DNA of 64,000 nt from Clusia tigrina (taxonomy: Eukaryota; Arthropoda; Insecta; Diptera; Clusiidae), in contig OV050032.1 of assembly GCA_920105625.2 (NCBI GenBank), forward strand, positions 110,282,542 to 110,346,541, written 5' to 3'. The translations under genes and the position numbers were made by a program. Shown one piece after another: positions 36,763-48,700 of the stretch; positions within the stretch are counted from its first letter, which is position 1; each line of letters opens with the position of its first letter. The notes beneath the pieces were generated by a model. It had not been told where the DNA came from. It searched no databases and was given only the letters and a program-made list of their open reading frames with translations.

Positions 36763-39506
36763 TTACAAGCATTTGTATGTTGCCAACTTTGATAGGTGTA
36801 GGACGTACCGTAAAGAAGTTAGGGCCATTTGAAGTTTTATCAGTGTTAGATTTGGGACTCTAGGGTAGCTTAGCTTTGAGCGATGGCTTAAATTGACAAG
36901 AGGCTCGAGTACTTCATTGTTACAAAATTTCAAGGTTTTATGACGCTCCAGTAAAAAGTTACAAGCATTTGTATGTTGCAAACTTTGATAGATGTAGGAC
37001 GTACCGTTTAGAAGTTAGGGCCATTTGAAGTTTTATCAGTGTTTGATTTGGGACTCTAGGGTAGCATAGCTTTGAGCGATGGCTTAAATTGACAAGAGGC
37101 TCGAGCACTTTATTGTTACAAAATTTCAAGGTTTTATGACGCTCCAATAAAAAGTTACAAGCATTTGTATGTTGCAAACTTTGATAGGTGTAGGACGTAC
37201 CGTAAAGAAGTTAGGGCCATTTGAAGTTTTATCAGTGTCTGATTTGGGACTCTAAGGTAGCAAAGCTTTGAGCGATAACTTAAATTGACAAGATGCTCGA
37301 GTACTTTATTGTTACAAAATTTCCAGGTTTTATGCCGCTCCAGTAAAAAGTTACAAGCATTTGTATGTTGCAAACTTTGATAGGTGTAGGACGTACCGTA
37401 AAGAAGTTAGGGCCATTTGAAGTTTTATCAGTGTTTGATTTGGGACTCTAGGGTAGCATAGCTTTGAGCGATAACTTAAATTGACAAGATGCTCGAGTAC
37501 TTTATTGTTACAAAATTTCAATGTTTTATGACGCTCCAGTAAAAAGTTACAAGCATTTGTATGTTGCAAACTTTGATAGGTGTAGGACGTACCGTAAAGA
37601 AGTTAGGGCCATTTGAAGTTTTATCAGTGTTTGATTTGCGACTCTAGGGCAGCATAGCTTTGAGCGATAGCTTAAATTGACAAGAGGCTCGAGTACTTTA
37701 TTGTTACAAAATTTCAAGGTTTTATGACGCTCCAGTAAAAAGTTACAAGCATTTGTATGTTGCAAACTTTGATAGATGTAGGATGTACCGTAAAGAAGTT
37801 AGGGGCGTTTGAAGTTTTATCAGTGTTTGATTTGGGACTCAAGGGTAGCATAGCTTTGAGCGATAACTTAAGTTGACAAGAGGCTCGAGTACTTTATTGT
37901 TACAAAATTTCAAGGTTTTATGACGCTCCAGTAAAAAGATACAAGCATTTGTATGTTGCAAACTTTGATAGGTGTAGGACGTACCGTATAGAAGTTAGGA
38001 CCATTTGAAGTTTTATCAGTGTTTGATTTGGGACTCTAGGGTAGCATAGATTTGAGCGATGGCTTAAATTGACAAGAGGCTCGAGTATTTTATTGTTACA
38101 AAATTTCAATGTTTTATGACGCTCCAGAAAAAAGATACAAGCATTTATATGTTGCAAACTTTGATACGTGTAGGACGTACCGTATAGAAGTTAGGGCCAT
38201 TTGAAGTTTTATCAGTGTTTGATTTGGGACTCAAGGGTAGCAGAGCTTTGACCGATGACTTAAATTGACAAGATGCTCGGGTACTTTATTGTTACAAAAT
38301 TTCAAGGTTTTATGACGCTCCAGTAAAAAGTTACAAGCATTTGTATGTTGCAAACTTTGATAGGTGTAGGACGTACCGTATAGAAGTTAGGGCCATTTGA
38401 AGTTTTATCAGTGTTTTATTTGGGACTCAAGGTTAGCATAGATTTGAGCGATAGCTTAAATTGACAAGAGGCTCGAGTACTTTATTGTTACAAAATTTCA
38501 AGGTTTTATGACGCTCTAGTAAAAAGTTACAAGCATTTGTATGTTGCCAACTTTGATAGGTGTAGGACGTACCGTAAAGAAGTTAGGGGCGTTTGAAGTT
38601 TTATCAGTGTTTGATTTGGGACTCAAGGGTAGCAAAGCTTTGAGCGATGGCTTAAATTGACAAGAGGCTCGAGTACTTTATTGTTACAAAATTTCAAGGT
38701 TTTATGACGCTCCAGTAAAAAGTTACAAGCATTTGTATGTTGGAAACTTTGATAGGTGTAGGACGTACCGTAAAGAAGTTAGGGACGTTTGATGTTTTAT
38801 CAGTGTTTGATTTGGGACTCAAGGGTAGCATAGCTTTGAGCGATGGCTTAAATTGACAAGAAGCTCGAGTACTTTATTGTTACAAAATTTCAAGCTTTTA
38901 TGAAGCTCCAGTAAAAAGTTACAAGCATTTGTATGTTGCAAACTTTGATAGGTGTAGGACGTACCGTAAAGAAGTTAGGGGCGTTTGAAGTTTTATCAGT
39001 GTTTGATTTGGGACTCAAGGGTAGCATAGCTTTGAGCGATAGCTTAAATTGACAAGAGGCTCGAGTACTTTATTGTTACAAAATTTCAAGGTTTTATGAC
39101 GCTCCAGTAAAAAGTTACAAGCATTTGTATGTTGCAAACTTTGAAAGGTGTAGGACGTACCGTAAAGAAGTTAGGGCCATTTGAAGTTTTATCAGTGTTT
39201 GATTTGGGACTCTAGGGTAGCATAGCTTTGAGCGATAACTTAAATTGACAAGATGCTCGAATACTTTATTGTTACAAAATTTCAATGTTTTATGACGCTC
39301 CAGTAAAAAGTTACAAGCATTTGTATGTTGCAAACTTTGATATGTGTAGGACGTACCGTAAAGAAGTTAGGGCCATTTGAAGTTTTATCAGTGTTTGATT
39401 TGGGACTCTAGGGTAGCATAGCTTTGAGCGATAGCTTAAATTGACAAGAGGCTCGAGTACTTTATTGTTACAAAATTTCAAGGTTTTATGACGCTCCAGT
39501 AAAAAG
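36763..39506 (+). repeat. 25-monomer HOR, copy 2 (14 monomers)
   Basis: Follows the first copy at an offset of 4900 bp from the T series through the GCATAGATTTGAG (38045), TGTTGGAAAC (38740), AGCTTTTATGAAGCT (38893), GAAAGG and GATATGTG monomers, then stops. The match ends in the monomer at 39507, which is a composite. Confidence 0.84.
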
Positions 39507-39702
39507 TTACAAGCATTTGTATGTTGCAAACTTTGATATGTGTAGGACGTACCGTTTAGAAGTTAGGGCCATTTGAAGTTTTATCAGTGTTTGATTTGGG
39601 ACTCTAGGGTAGCATAGCTTTGAGCGATGGCTTAAATTGACAAGAGGCTCGAGCACTTTATTGTTACAAAATTTCAAGGTTTTATGACGCTCCAGTAAAA
39701 AG
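39507..39702 (+). repeat. Chimeric monomer at HOR junction
   Basis: The first 30 or so bases carry GATATGTG (39534), otherwise seen only in the monomers following the GAAAGG type at 34440, 36204 and 39340. Twenty bases later the copy carries CCGTTTAGAAG and then GGCTTAAATTG with CTCGAGCAC, the set of the second T-series monomer (36959, 32059, 28531). The switch therefore falls between about 39541 and 39553, inside the shared TAGGACGTACC. Confidence 0.75.
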
Positions 39703-39898
39703 TTACAAGCATTTGTATGTTGCAAACTTTGATAGATGTAGGATGTACCGTAAATAAGTTAGGGGCGTTTGAAGTTTTATCAGTGTTTGATTTGGGACTC
39801 AAGGGTAGCATAGCTTTGAGCGATAACTGAAGTTGACAAGAGGCTCGAGTACTTTATTGTTACAAAATTTCATGGTTTTATGACGCTCCAGTAAAAAG
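39703..39898 (+). repeat. Linker monomer before the large duplication
   Basis: One monomer with GATAGATGTAGGATG, GTAAATAAG and a private AACTGAAGTTG change, matching the type found at 32843 and 37743. It leads into the AGATACAAGC monomer that begins copy A. Confidence 0.7.
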
Positions 39899-42800
39899 AT
39901 ACAAGCATTTGTATGTTGCAAACTTTGATAGGTGTAGGACGTACCGTATAGAAGTTAGGACCATTTGAAGTTTTATCAATGTTTGATTTGGGACTCTAGG
40001 GTAGCATAGCTTTGAGCGATGGCTTAAATTGACAAGAGGCTCGATTACTTTATTGTTACAAAATTTCAAGGTTTTATGACGCTCCAGTAAAAAGTTACAA
40101 GCATTTGTATGTTGCAAACTTTGATAGGTGTAGGACGTACCGTAAAGAAGTTAGGGACGTTTGAAGTTTTATCAGTGTTTGATTTGGGACTCAAGGGTAG
40201 CATAGCTTTGAGCGATGGCTTAAATTGGCAAGAAGCTCGAGTACTTTATTGTTACAAAATTTCAAGCTTTTATGAAGCTCCAGTAAAAAGTTACATGCAT
40301 TTGTATGTTGCAAACTTTGATAGGTGTAGGACGTACCGTAAAGAAGTTAGGGGCTTTTGAAGTTTTATCAGTGTTTCATTTGGGACTCAAGGGTAGCATA
40401 GCTTTGAGCGATAACTTAAATGGACAAGAGGCTCGAGTACTTTATTGTTAGAAAATTTCAAGGTTTTATGACGCTCCAGTAAAAAGATACAAATATTTGT
40501 ATGTTGCAAACTTTGATAAGTGTAGGACGTACCGTATAGAAGTTAGGGCCATTTAAAGTTTTATTAGTGTTTGATTTGGGACTCTAGGGTAGCATAGCTT
40601 TGAGCGATGGCTTAAATTGACAAGAGGCTCGAGTACTTTATTGTTACAAAATTTCAATGTTTTATGACGCTCCAGTAAAAAGAAACAAGCATTTTTATGT
40701 TGCAAACTTTGATAGGTGTAGGACGTACCGTATAGAAGTTAGGGCCATTTGAAGTTTTATCAGTGTTTGATTTGGGAGTCAAAGGTAGCTTAGCTTTGAG
40801 CGATGGCTTAAATTGACAAGATGCTCGGGTACTTTTTGTTACAAAATTTCAAGGTTTTATGACGCTCCAGTAAAAAGTTACAAGCATTTGTATGTATCAA
40901 ACTTTGATAGGTGTAGGACGTACAGTGTAGAAGTTAGGGCTATTTGAAGTTTTATCAGTGTTTGATTTGGGACTCAAGGGTAGCATAGCTTTGAGCGATA
41001 GCTTAAATTGACAAGAGGCTCGAGTACTTTATTGTTACAAAATTTCAAGGTTTTATGACGCTCCAGTAAAAAGTTAAAAGCATTTGTATGTTGCAAACTT
41101 TGATAGGGGTAGGACGTACCGTATAGAAGTTAGGGGCTTTTGAAGTTTTATCAGTGTTTGATTTGGGACTCAAGGGTAGCATAGCTTTGACCGATAGCTT
41201 AAATTGACAAGAGGCTCGAGTACTTTATTGTTACAAAATTTCAAGGTTTAATGACACTCCAGTAAAAAGTTACGAGCATTTGTAAGTTGCAAACTTTGAT
41301 AAGTGTAGGACGTACCGTATAGAAGTAAGGGGCGTTTGAAGTTTTATCAGTGTTTGATTTGGGACTCACGGGTAGCATAGCTTTGAGCGATGGCTTAAAT
41401 TGACAAGAGGCTCGAGTACTTCATTGTTATAAAATTTCAAGGTTTTATGACGCTCCAGTAAAAAGTTACAAGCATTTGTATGTTGCAAACTTTGATAGGT
41501 GTAGGACGTACCGTAAAGAAGTTAGGGGCGTTTGAAGTTTTATCAGTGTTTGATTTGGGACTCAAGGTAGCATAGCTTTGAGCGATGGCTTAAATTGACA
41601 AGAGGCTCGAGTACTTTATTGTTACAAAATTTCAAGGTTTTATGACGCTCCAGTAAAAAGTTACAAGCATTTGTATGTTGCCAACTTTGATAGGTGTAGG
41701 ACGTACAGTAAAGAAGTTAGGGGCGTTTGAAGTTTTATCAGTGTTTGATTTGGGACTCAAGGGTAGCATAGCTTTGAGCGATGGCTTAAATTGACAAGAG
41801 GCTCGAGTACTTTATTGTTACAAAATTTCAAGCTTTTATGAAGCTCCAGTAAAAAGTTACAAGCATTTGTATGTTGCAAACTTTGATAGGTGTAGGACGT
41901 ACCGTAAAGAAGTTAGGGGCGTTTGAAGTTTTATCAGTGTGTGATTTGGGACTAAAGGGTAGCATAGCTTTGAGCGATAACTTAAATGGACAAGAGGCTC
42001 GAGTACTTTATTGTTACAAAATTTCAAGGTTTTATGACGCTCCAGTAAAAAGATACAAACATTTGTATGTTGCAAACTTTGATAGGTGTAGGACGTACCG
42101 TATAGAAGTTAGGGCCATTTAAAGTTTTATCAGTGTTTGATTTGGGACTCTAGGGTAGCATAGCTTTGAGCGATGGCTTAAATTGACAAGAGGCTCGAGA
42201 ACTTTATTGTTACAAAATTTCAATGTTTTATGACGCTCCAGTAAAAAGATACAAGCATTTGTATGTTGCAAACTTTGATAGGTGTAGGACGTACCGTATA
42301 GAAGTTAGGGTCATTTGAAGTTTTATCAGTGTTTGATTTGGGACTCAAAGGTAGCATAGCTTTGAGCGATGGCTTAAATTGACAAGATGCTCGGGTACTT
42401 TTTGTTACAAAATTTCAAGGTTTTATGACGCTCCAGTAAAAAGTTACAAGCATTTTTATGTATCAAACTTTGATAGGTGTAGGACGTACAGTGTAGAAGT
42501 TAGGGCTATTTGAAGTTTTATCAGTGTTTGATTTGGGACTCAAGGGTAGCATAGCTTTGAGCGATGGCTTAAATTGACAAGAGGCTCGAGTACTTTATTG
42601 TTACAAAATTTCAAGGTTTTATGACGCTCCAGTAAAAAGTTACAAGCATTTGTATGTTGCAAACTTTGATAAGTGTAGGACGTACCGTATAGAAGTAAGG
42701 GGCGTTTGAAGTTTTATCAGTGTTTGATTTGGGACTCAAGGGTAGCATAGCTTTGGGCGATGGCTTAAATTGACAAGAGGCTCGAGTACTTTATTGTTAC

Positions 42801-45775
42801 AAAATTTCAAGGTTTTATGACGCTCCAGTAAAAAGTTACAAGCATTTGTATGTTGCAAACTTTGATAAGTGTAGGACGTACAGTAAAGAAGTTAGGGGCG
42901 TTTGAAGTTTTATCAGTGTTTGATTTGGGACTCAAGGGTAGCATAGCTTTGAGCGATGGCTTAAATTGACAAGAGGCTCGAGTACTTTATTGTTACAAAA
43001 TTTCAAGCTTTTATGAAGCTCCAGTAAAAAGTTACAAGCATTTGTATGTTGCAAACTTTGATAGGTGTAGGACGTACCGTAAAGAAGTTAGGGGCGTTTG
43101 AAGTTTTATCAGTGTTTGATTTGGGACTCAAGGGTAGCATAGCTTTGGGCGATGGCTTAAATTGACAAGAGGCTCGAGTACTTTATTGTTACAAAATTTC
43201 AAGGTTTTATGACGCTCCAGTAAAAAGTTACAAGCATTTGAATGTTGCCAACTTTGATAGGTGTAGGACGTACAGTAAAGAAGTTAGGGGCGTTTGAAGT
43301 TTTATCAGTGTTTGATTTGGGACTCTAGGGTAGCATAGCATTGAGCGATAGCTTAAATTGACAAGAGGCTCGAGTACTTTATTGTTACAAAATTTCAAGG
43401 TTTTATGACGCTCCAGTAAAAAGTTACAAGAATTTGTATGTTGCAAACTTTGATAGGTGTAGGACGTACCGTATAGAAGTTAGGGGCGTTTGAAGTTTTA
43501 TCAGTGTTTGATTTGGGACTCTAGGGTAGCATAGCTTTGAGCGATGGCTTAAATTGACAAGAGGCTCGAGTACTTCATTGTTACAAAATTTCAAGGTTTT
43601 ATGACGCTCCAGTAAAGAGATACAAGCATTTGTATGTTGCAAACTTTGATAAGTGTAGGCCGTACCGTATAGAAGTTAGGGCCATTTGAAGTTTTATCAG
43701 TGTTTGATTTGGGACTCTAGGCTAGCATAGCTTTGAGCGATAGCTTAAATTGACAAGAGGCTCGAGTACTTCATTGTTACAAAATTTCAAGGTTTTATGA
43801 CGCTCCAGTAAAAAGTTACAAGCATTTGTATGTTGCAAACTGCGATAGGTGTAGGACGTACCGTAAAGAAGTAAGGGGCGTTTGAAGTTTTATCAGTGTT
43901 TGATTTGGGACTCAAGGGTAGCATAGCTTTGAGCGATAGCTTAAATTGACAAGAGGCTCGGGTACTTCATTGTTACAAAATTTCAAGGTTTTATGACGCT
44001 CCAGTAAAAAGTTATAAGCATTTGTATGTTGCAAACTTTGATAGGTGTAGGACGTACCGTAAAGAAGTTAGGGCCATTTGAAGTTTTATCAGTGTTTGAT
44101 TTGGGACTCTAGGGTAGCATAGCTTTGAGCGATAGCTTAAATTGACAAGAGGCTCGAGTACTTTATTGTTACAAAATTTCAAGGTTTTATGACGCTCCAG
44201 TAAAAAGTTACAAGCAGTTGTATGTTGCAAACTTTGATGGGTGTAGGACGTACCGTACAGAAGTTAGGGCCATTTGAAGTTTTATCAGTGTTTGATTTGG
44301 GACTCTAGTGTAGCATAGCTTTGAGCGATAACTTAAATTGACAAGATGCTCGAGTACTTTATTGTTACAAAATTTCAAAGTTTTATGATGCTCCAGTAAA
44401 AAGTTACAAGCATTTGTATGTTGCAAACTTTGATAGGTGTAGGACGTACCGTAAAGAAGTTAGGGGCGTTTGAAGTTTTATCAGTGTTTGATTTGGGACT
44501 CTAGGGTAGCATAGCTTTGAGCGATAGCTTAAATTGACAAGAGGTTCGAGTACTTTATTGTTACAAAATTTCAAGGTTTTATGACGCTCCAGTAAAAAGT
44601 TACAAGCCTTTGTATGTAGCCAACTCTGATAGGTGTATGACGTACCGTATAGAAGTTAGGGCCATTTGAAGTTCTATCAGATTTTGATTTGGGACTCAAG
44701 GGTAGCATAGCTTTGAGCGATAGCTTGAATTGACAAGAGGCTCGAGTACTTTATTGTTACAAAATTTCAAGGTTTTATGACGCTCCAGTAAAAAGTTACA
44801 AGCATTTGTATGTTGCAAAATTTGATAGGTGTAGGACGTACCGTAAAGAAGTTAGGGGCGTTTGAAGTTTTATCAGTGTTTGATTTGGGACTCAAGGGTA
44901 GCATAGCTTTGAGCGATGGCTTAAATTGATAAGAGGCTCGAGTACTTTATTGTTACAAAATTTAAAGGTTTTATGACGCTCCAGTAAAAAGTTACAAGCA
45001 TTTGAATGTTGCCAACTTTGATAGGTGTAGGACGTACAGTAAAGAAGTTAGGGGCGTTTGAAGTTTTATCAGTGTTTGATTTGGGACTCTAGGGTAGCAT
45101 AGCATTGAGCGATAACTTAAATTGACAAGAGGCTCGAGTACTTTATTGTTACAAAATTTCAAGGTTTTATGACGCTTCAGTAAAAAGTTACAAGAATTTG
45201 TATGTTGCAAACTTTGATAGGTGTAGGACGTACCGTATAGAAGTTAGGGGCGTTTAAAGTTTTATCAGTGTTTGATTTGGGACTCTAGGGTAGCATAGCT
45301 TTGAGCGATGGCTTAAATTTACAAGAGGCTCGAGTACTTCATTGTTACAAACTTTCAAGGTTTTATGACGCTCCAGTAAAAAGATACAAGCATTTGTATG
45401 TTGCAAACTTTGATAAGTGTAGGACGTACCGTATAGAAGTTAGGGCCATTTGAAGTTTTATCAGTGTTTGATTTGGGACTCTAGGGTAGCATAGCTTTGA
45501 GCGATAGCTTAAATTGACAAGAGGCTCGAGTACTTCATTGTTACAAAATTTCAAGGTTTTATGACGCTCCAGTAAAAAGTTACAAGCACTTGTATGTTGC
45601 AAACTTCGATAGGTGTAGGACGTACCGTAAAGAAGTTAGGGGCGTTTGAAGTTTTATCAGTGTTTGATTTGGGACACTAGGGTAGCATAGCTTTGAGCGA
45701 TAGCATAAATTTACAAGAGGCTCGGGTACTTCATTGTTAGAAAATTTCAAGGTTTTATGACGCTCCAGTAAAAAG
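39899..45775 (+). repeat. Large tandem duplication, copy A (5877 bp, 30 monomers)
   Basis: Begins with AGATACAAGC, AGGACCATTTG and TATCAATG, then CTCGATTAC, and continues through monomers tagged AATGGACAAG, TTATTAGTG, GGAGTCAAAGG, TGTATCAAAC, TTTAATGACACTCC, CTCACGGG, GCATTGAGCG, GCTAGCATAG, TTTGATGGG and TGTAGCCAACTCTG. The same order follows in copy B. Length is 30 monomers minus 3: TACTTTTTG lacks one A near 40833 and 42398, and CTCAAGGTAGC lacks one G near 41566. Confidence 0.87.
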
Positions 45776-48700
45776 ATACAAGCATTTGTATGTTGCAAAC
45801 TTTGATAGGTGTAGGACGTACCGTATAGAAGTTAGGACCATTTGAAGTTTTATCAATGTTTGATTTGGGACTCTAGGGTAGCATAGCTTTGAGCGATGGC
45901 TTAAATTGACAAGAGGCTCGATTACTTTATTGTTACAAAATTTCAAGGTTTTATGACGCTCCAGTAAAAAGTTACAAGCATTTGTATGTTGCAAACTTTG
46001 ATAGGTGTAGGACGTACCGTAAAGAAGTTAGGGACGTTTGAAGTTTTATCAGTGTTTGATTTGGGACTCAAGGGTAGCATAGCTTTGAGCGATGGCTTAA
46101 ATTGGCAAGAAGCTCGAGTACTTTATTGTTACAAAATTTCAAGCTTTTATGAAGCTCCAGTAAAAAGTTACAAGCATTTGTATGTTGCAAACTTTGATAG
46201 GTGTAGGACGTACCGTAAAGAAGTTAGGGGCTTTTGAAGTTTTATCAGTGTTTCATTTGGGACTCAAGGGTAGCATAGCTTTGAGCGATAACTTAAATGG
46301 ACAAGAGGCTCGAGTACTTTATTGTTAGAAAATTTCAAGGTTTTATGACGCTCCAGTAAAAAGATACAAATATTTGTATGTTGCAAACTTTGATAAGTGT
46401 AGGACGTACCGTATAGAAGTTAGGGCCATTTAAAGTTTTATTAGTGTTTGATTTGGGACTCTAGGGTAGCATAGCTTTGAGCGATGGCTTAAATTGACAA
46501 GAGGCTCGAGTACTTTATTGTTACAAAATTTCAAGGTTTAATGACACTCCAGTAAAAAGTTACGAGCATTTGTAAGTTGCAAACTTTGATAAGTGTAGGA
46601 CGTACCGTATAGAAGTAAGGGGCGTTTGAAGTTTTATCAGTGTTTGATTTGGGACTCACGGGTAGCATAGCTTTGAGCGATGGCTTAAATTGACAAGAGG
46701 CTCGAGTACTTCATTGTTATAAAATTTCAAGGTTTTATGACGCTCCAGTAAAAAGTTACAAGCATTTGTATGTTGCAAACTTTGATAAGTGTAGGACGTA
46801 CCGTATAGAAGTAAGGGGCGTTTGAAGTTTTATCAGTGTTTGATTTGGGACTCACGGGTAGCATAGCTTTGAGCGATGGCTTAAATTGACAAGAGGCTCG
46901 AGTACTTTATTGTTACAAAATTTCAAGGTTTTATGACGCTCCAGTAAAAAGTTAAAAGCATTTGTATGTTGCAAACTTTGATAGGTGTAGGACGTACCGT
47001 AAAGAAGTTAGGGGCGTTTGAGGTTTTATCAGTGTTTGATTTGGGACTCACGGGTAGCATAGCTTTGAGCGATGGCTTAAATTGACAAGAGGCTCGATTA
47101 CTTTATTGTTACAAAATTTCAAGGTTTTATGACGCTCCAGTAAAAAGTTACAAGCATTTGTATGTTGCAAACTTTGATAGGTGTAGGACGTACCGTATAG
47201 AAGTTAGGGCCATTTGAAGTTTTATCAGTGTTTGATTTGGGAGTCAAAGGTAGCATAGCTTTGAGCGATGGCTTAAATTGACAAGATGCTCGGGTACTTT
47301 TTGTTACAAAATTTCAAGGTTTTATGACGCTCCAGTAAAAAGTTACAAGCATTTGTATGTATCAAACTTTGATAGGTGTAGGACGTACAGTGTAGAAGTT
47401 AGGGCTATTTGAAGTTTTATCAGTGTTTGATTTGGGACTCAAGGGTAGCATAGCTTTGAGCGATAGCTTAAATTGACAAGAGGCTCGAGTACTTTATTGT
47501 TACAAAATTTCAAGGTTTTATGACGCTCCAGTAAAAAGTTAAAAGCATTTGTATGTTGCAAACTTTGATAGGGGTAGGACGTACCGTATAGAAGTTAGGG
47601 GCTTTTGAAGTTTTATCAGTGTTTGATTTGGGACTCAAGGGTAGCATAGCTTTGACCGATAGCTTAAATTGACAAGAGGCTCGAGTACTTTATTGTTACA
47701 AAATTTCAAGGTTTAATGACACTCCAGTAAAAAGTTACGAGCATTTGTAAGTTGCAAACTTTGATAAGTGTAGGACGTACCGTATAGAAGTAAGGGGCGT
47801 TTGAAGTTTTATCAGTGTTTGATTTGGGACTCACGGGTAGCATAGCTTTGAGCGATGGCTTAAATTGACAAGAGGCTCGAGTACTTCATTGTTATAAAAT
47901 TTCAAGGTTTTATGACGCTCCAGTAAAAAGTTACAAGCATTTGTATGTTGCAAACTTTGATAGGTGTAGGACGTACCGTAAAGAAGTTAGGGGCGTTTGA
48001 AGTTTTATCAGTGTTTGATTTGGGACTCAAGGTAGCATAGCTTTGAGCGATGGCTTAAATTGACAAGAGGCTCGAGTACTTTATTGTTACAAAATTTCAA
48101 GGTTTTATGACGCTCCAGTAAAAAGTTACAAGCATTTGAATGTTGCCAACTTTGATAGGTGTAGGACGTACAGTAAAGAAGTTAGGGGCGTTTGAAGTTT
48201 TATCAGTGTTTGATTTGGGACTCAAGGGTAGCATAGCTTTGAGCGATGGCTTAAATTGACAAGAGGCTCGAGTACTTTATTGTTACAAAATTTCAAGCTT
48301 TTATGAAGCTCCAGTAAAAAGTTACAAGCATTTGTATGTTGCAAACTTTGATAGGTGTAGGACGTACCGTAAAGAAGTTAGGGGCGTTTGAAGTTTTATC
48401 AGTGTGTGATTTGGGACTAAAGGGTAGCATAGCTTTGAGCGATAACTTAAATGGACAAGAGGCTCGAGTACTTTATTGTTACAAAATTTCAAGGTTTTAT
48501 GACGCTCCAGTAAAAAGATACAAACATTTGTATGTTGCAAACTTTGATAGGTGTAGGACGTACCGTATAGAAGTTAGGGCCATTTAAAGTTTTATCAGTG
48601 TTTGATTTGGGACTCTAGGGTAGCATAGCTTTGAGCGATGGCTTAAATTGACAAGAGGCTCGAGAACTTTATTGTTACAAAATTTCAATGTTTTATGACG

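Noticed and set aside
40109..40360. Plus-strand open frames of 83 codons at 40109, 41871, 45986 and 48336
   Set aside because: They arise where AATGGACAAG or AATTGGCAAG removes a stop codon, and they recur only because the 6-kb unit is duplicated. No gene-like features.
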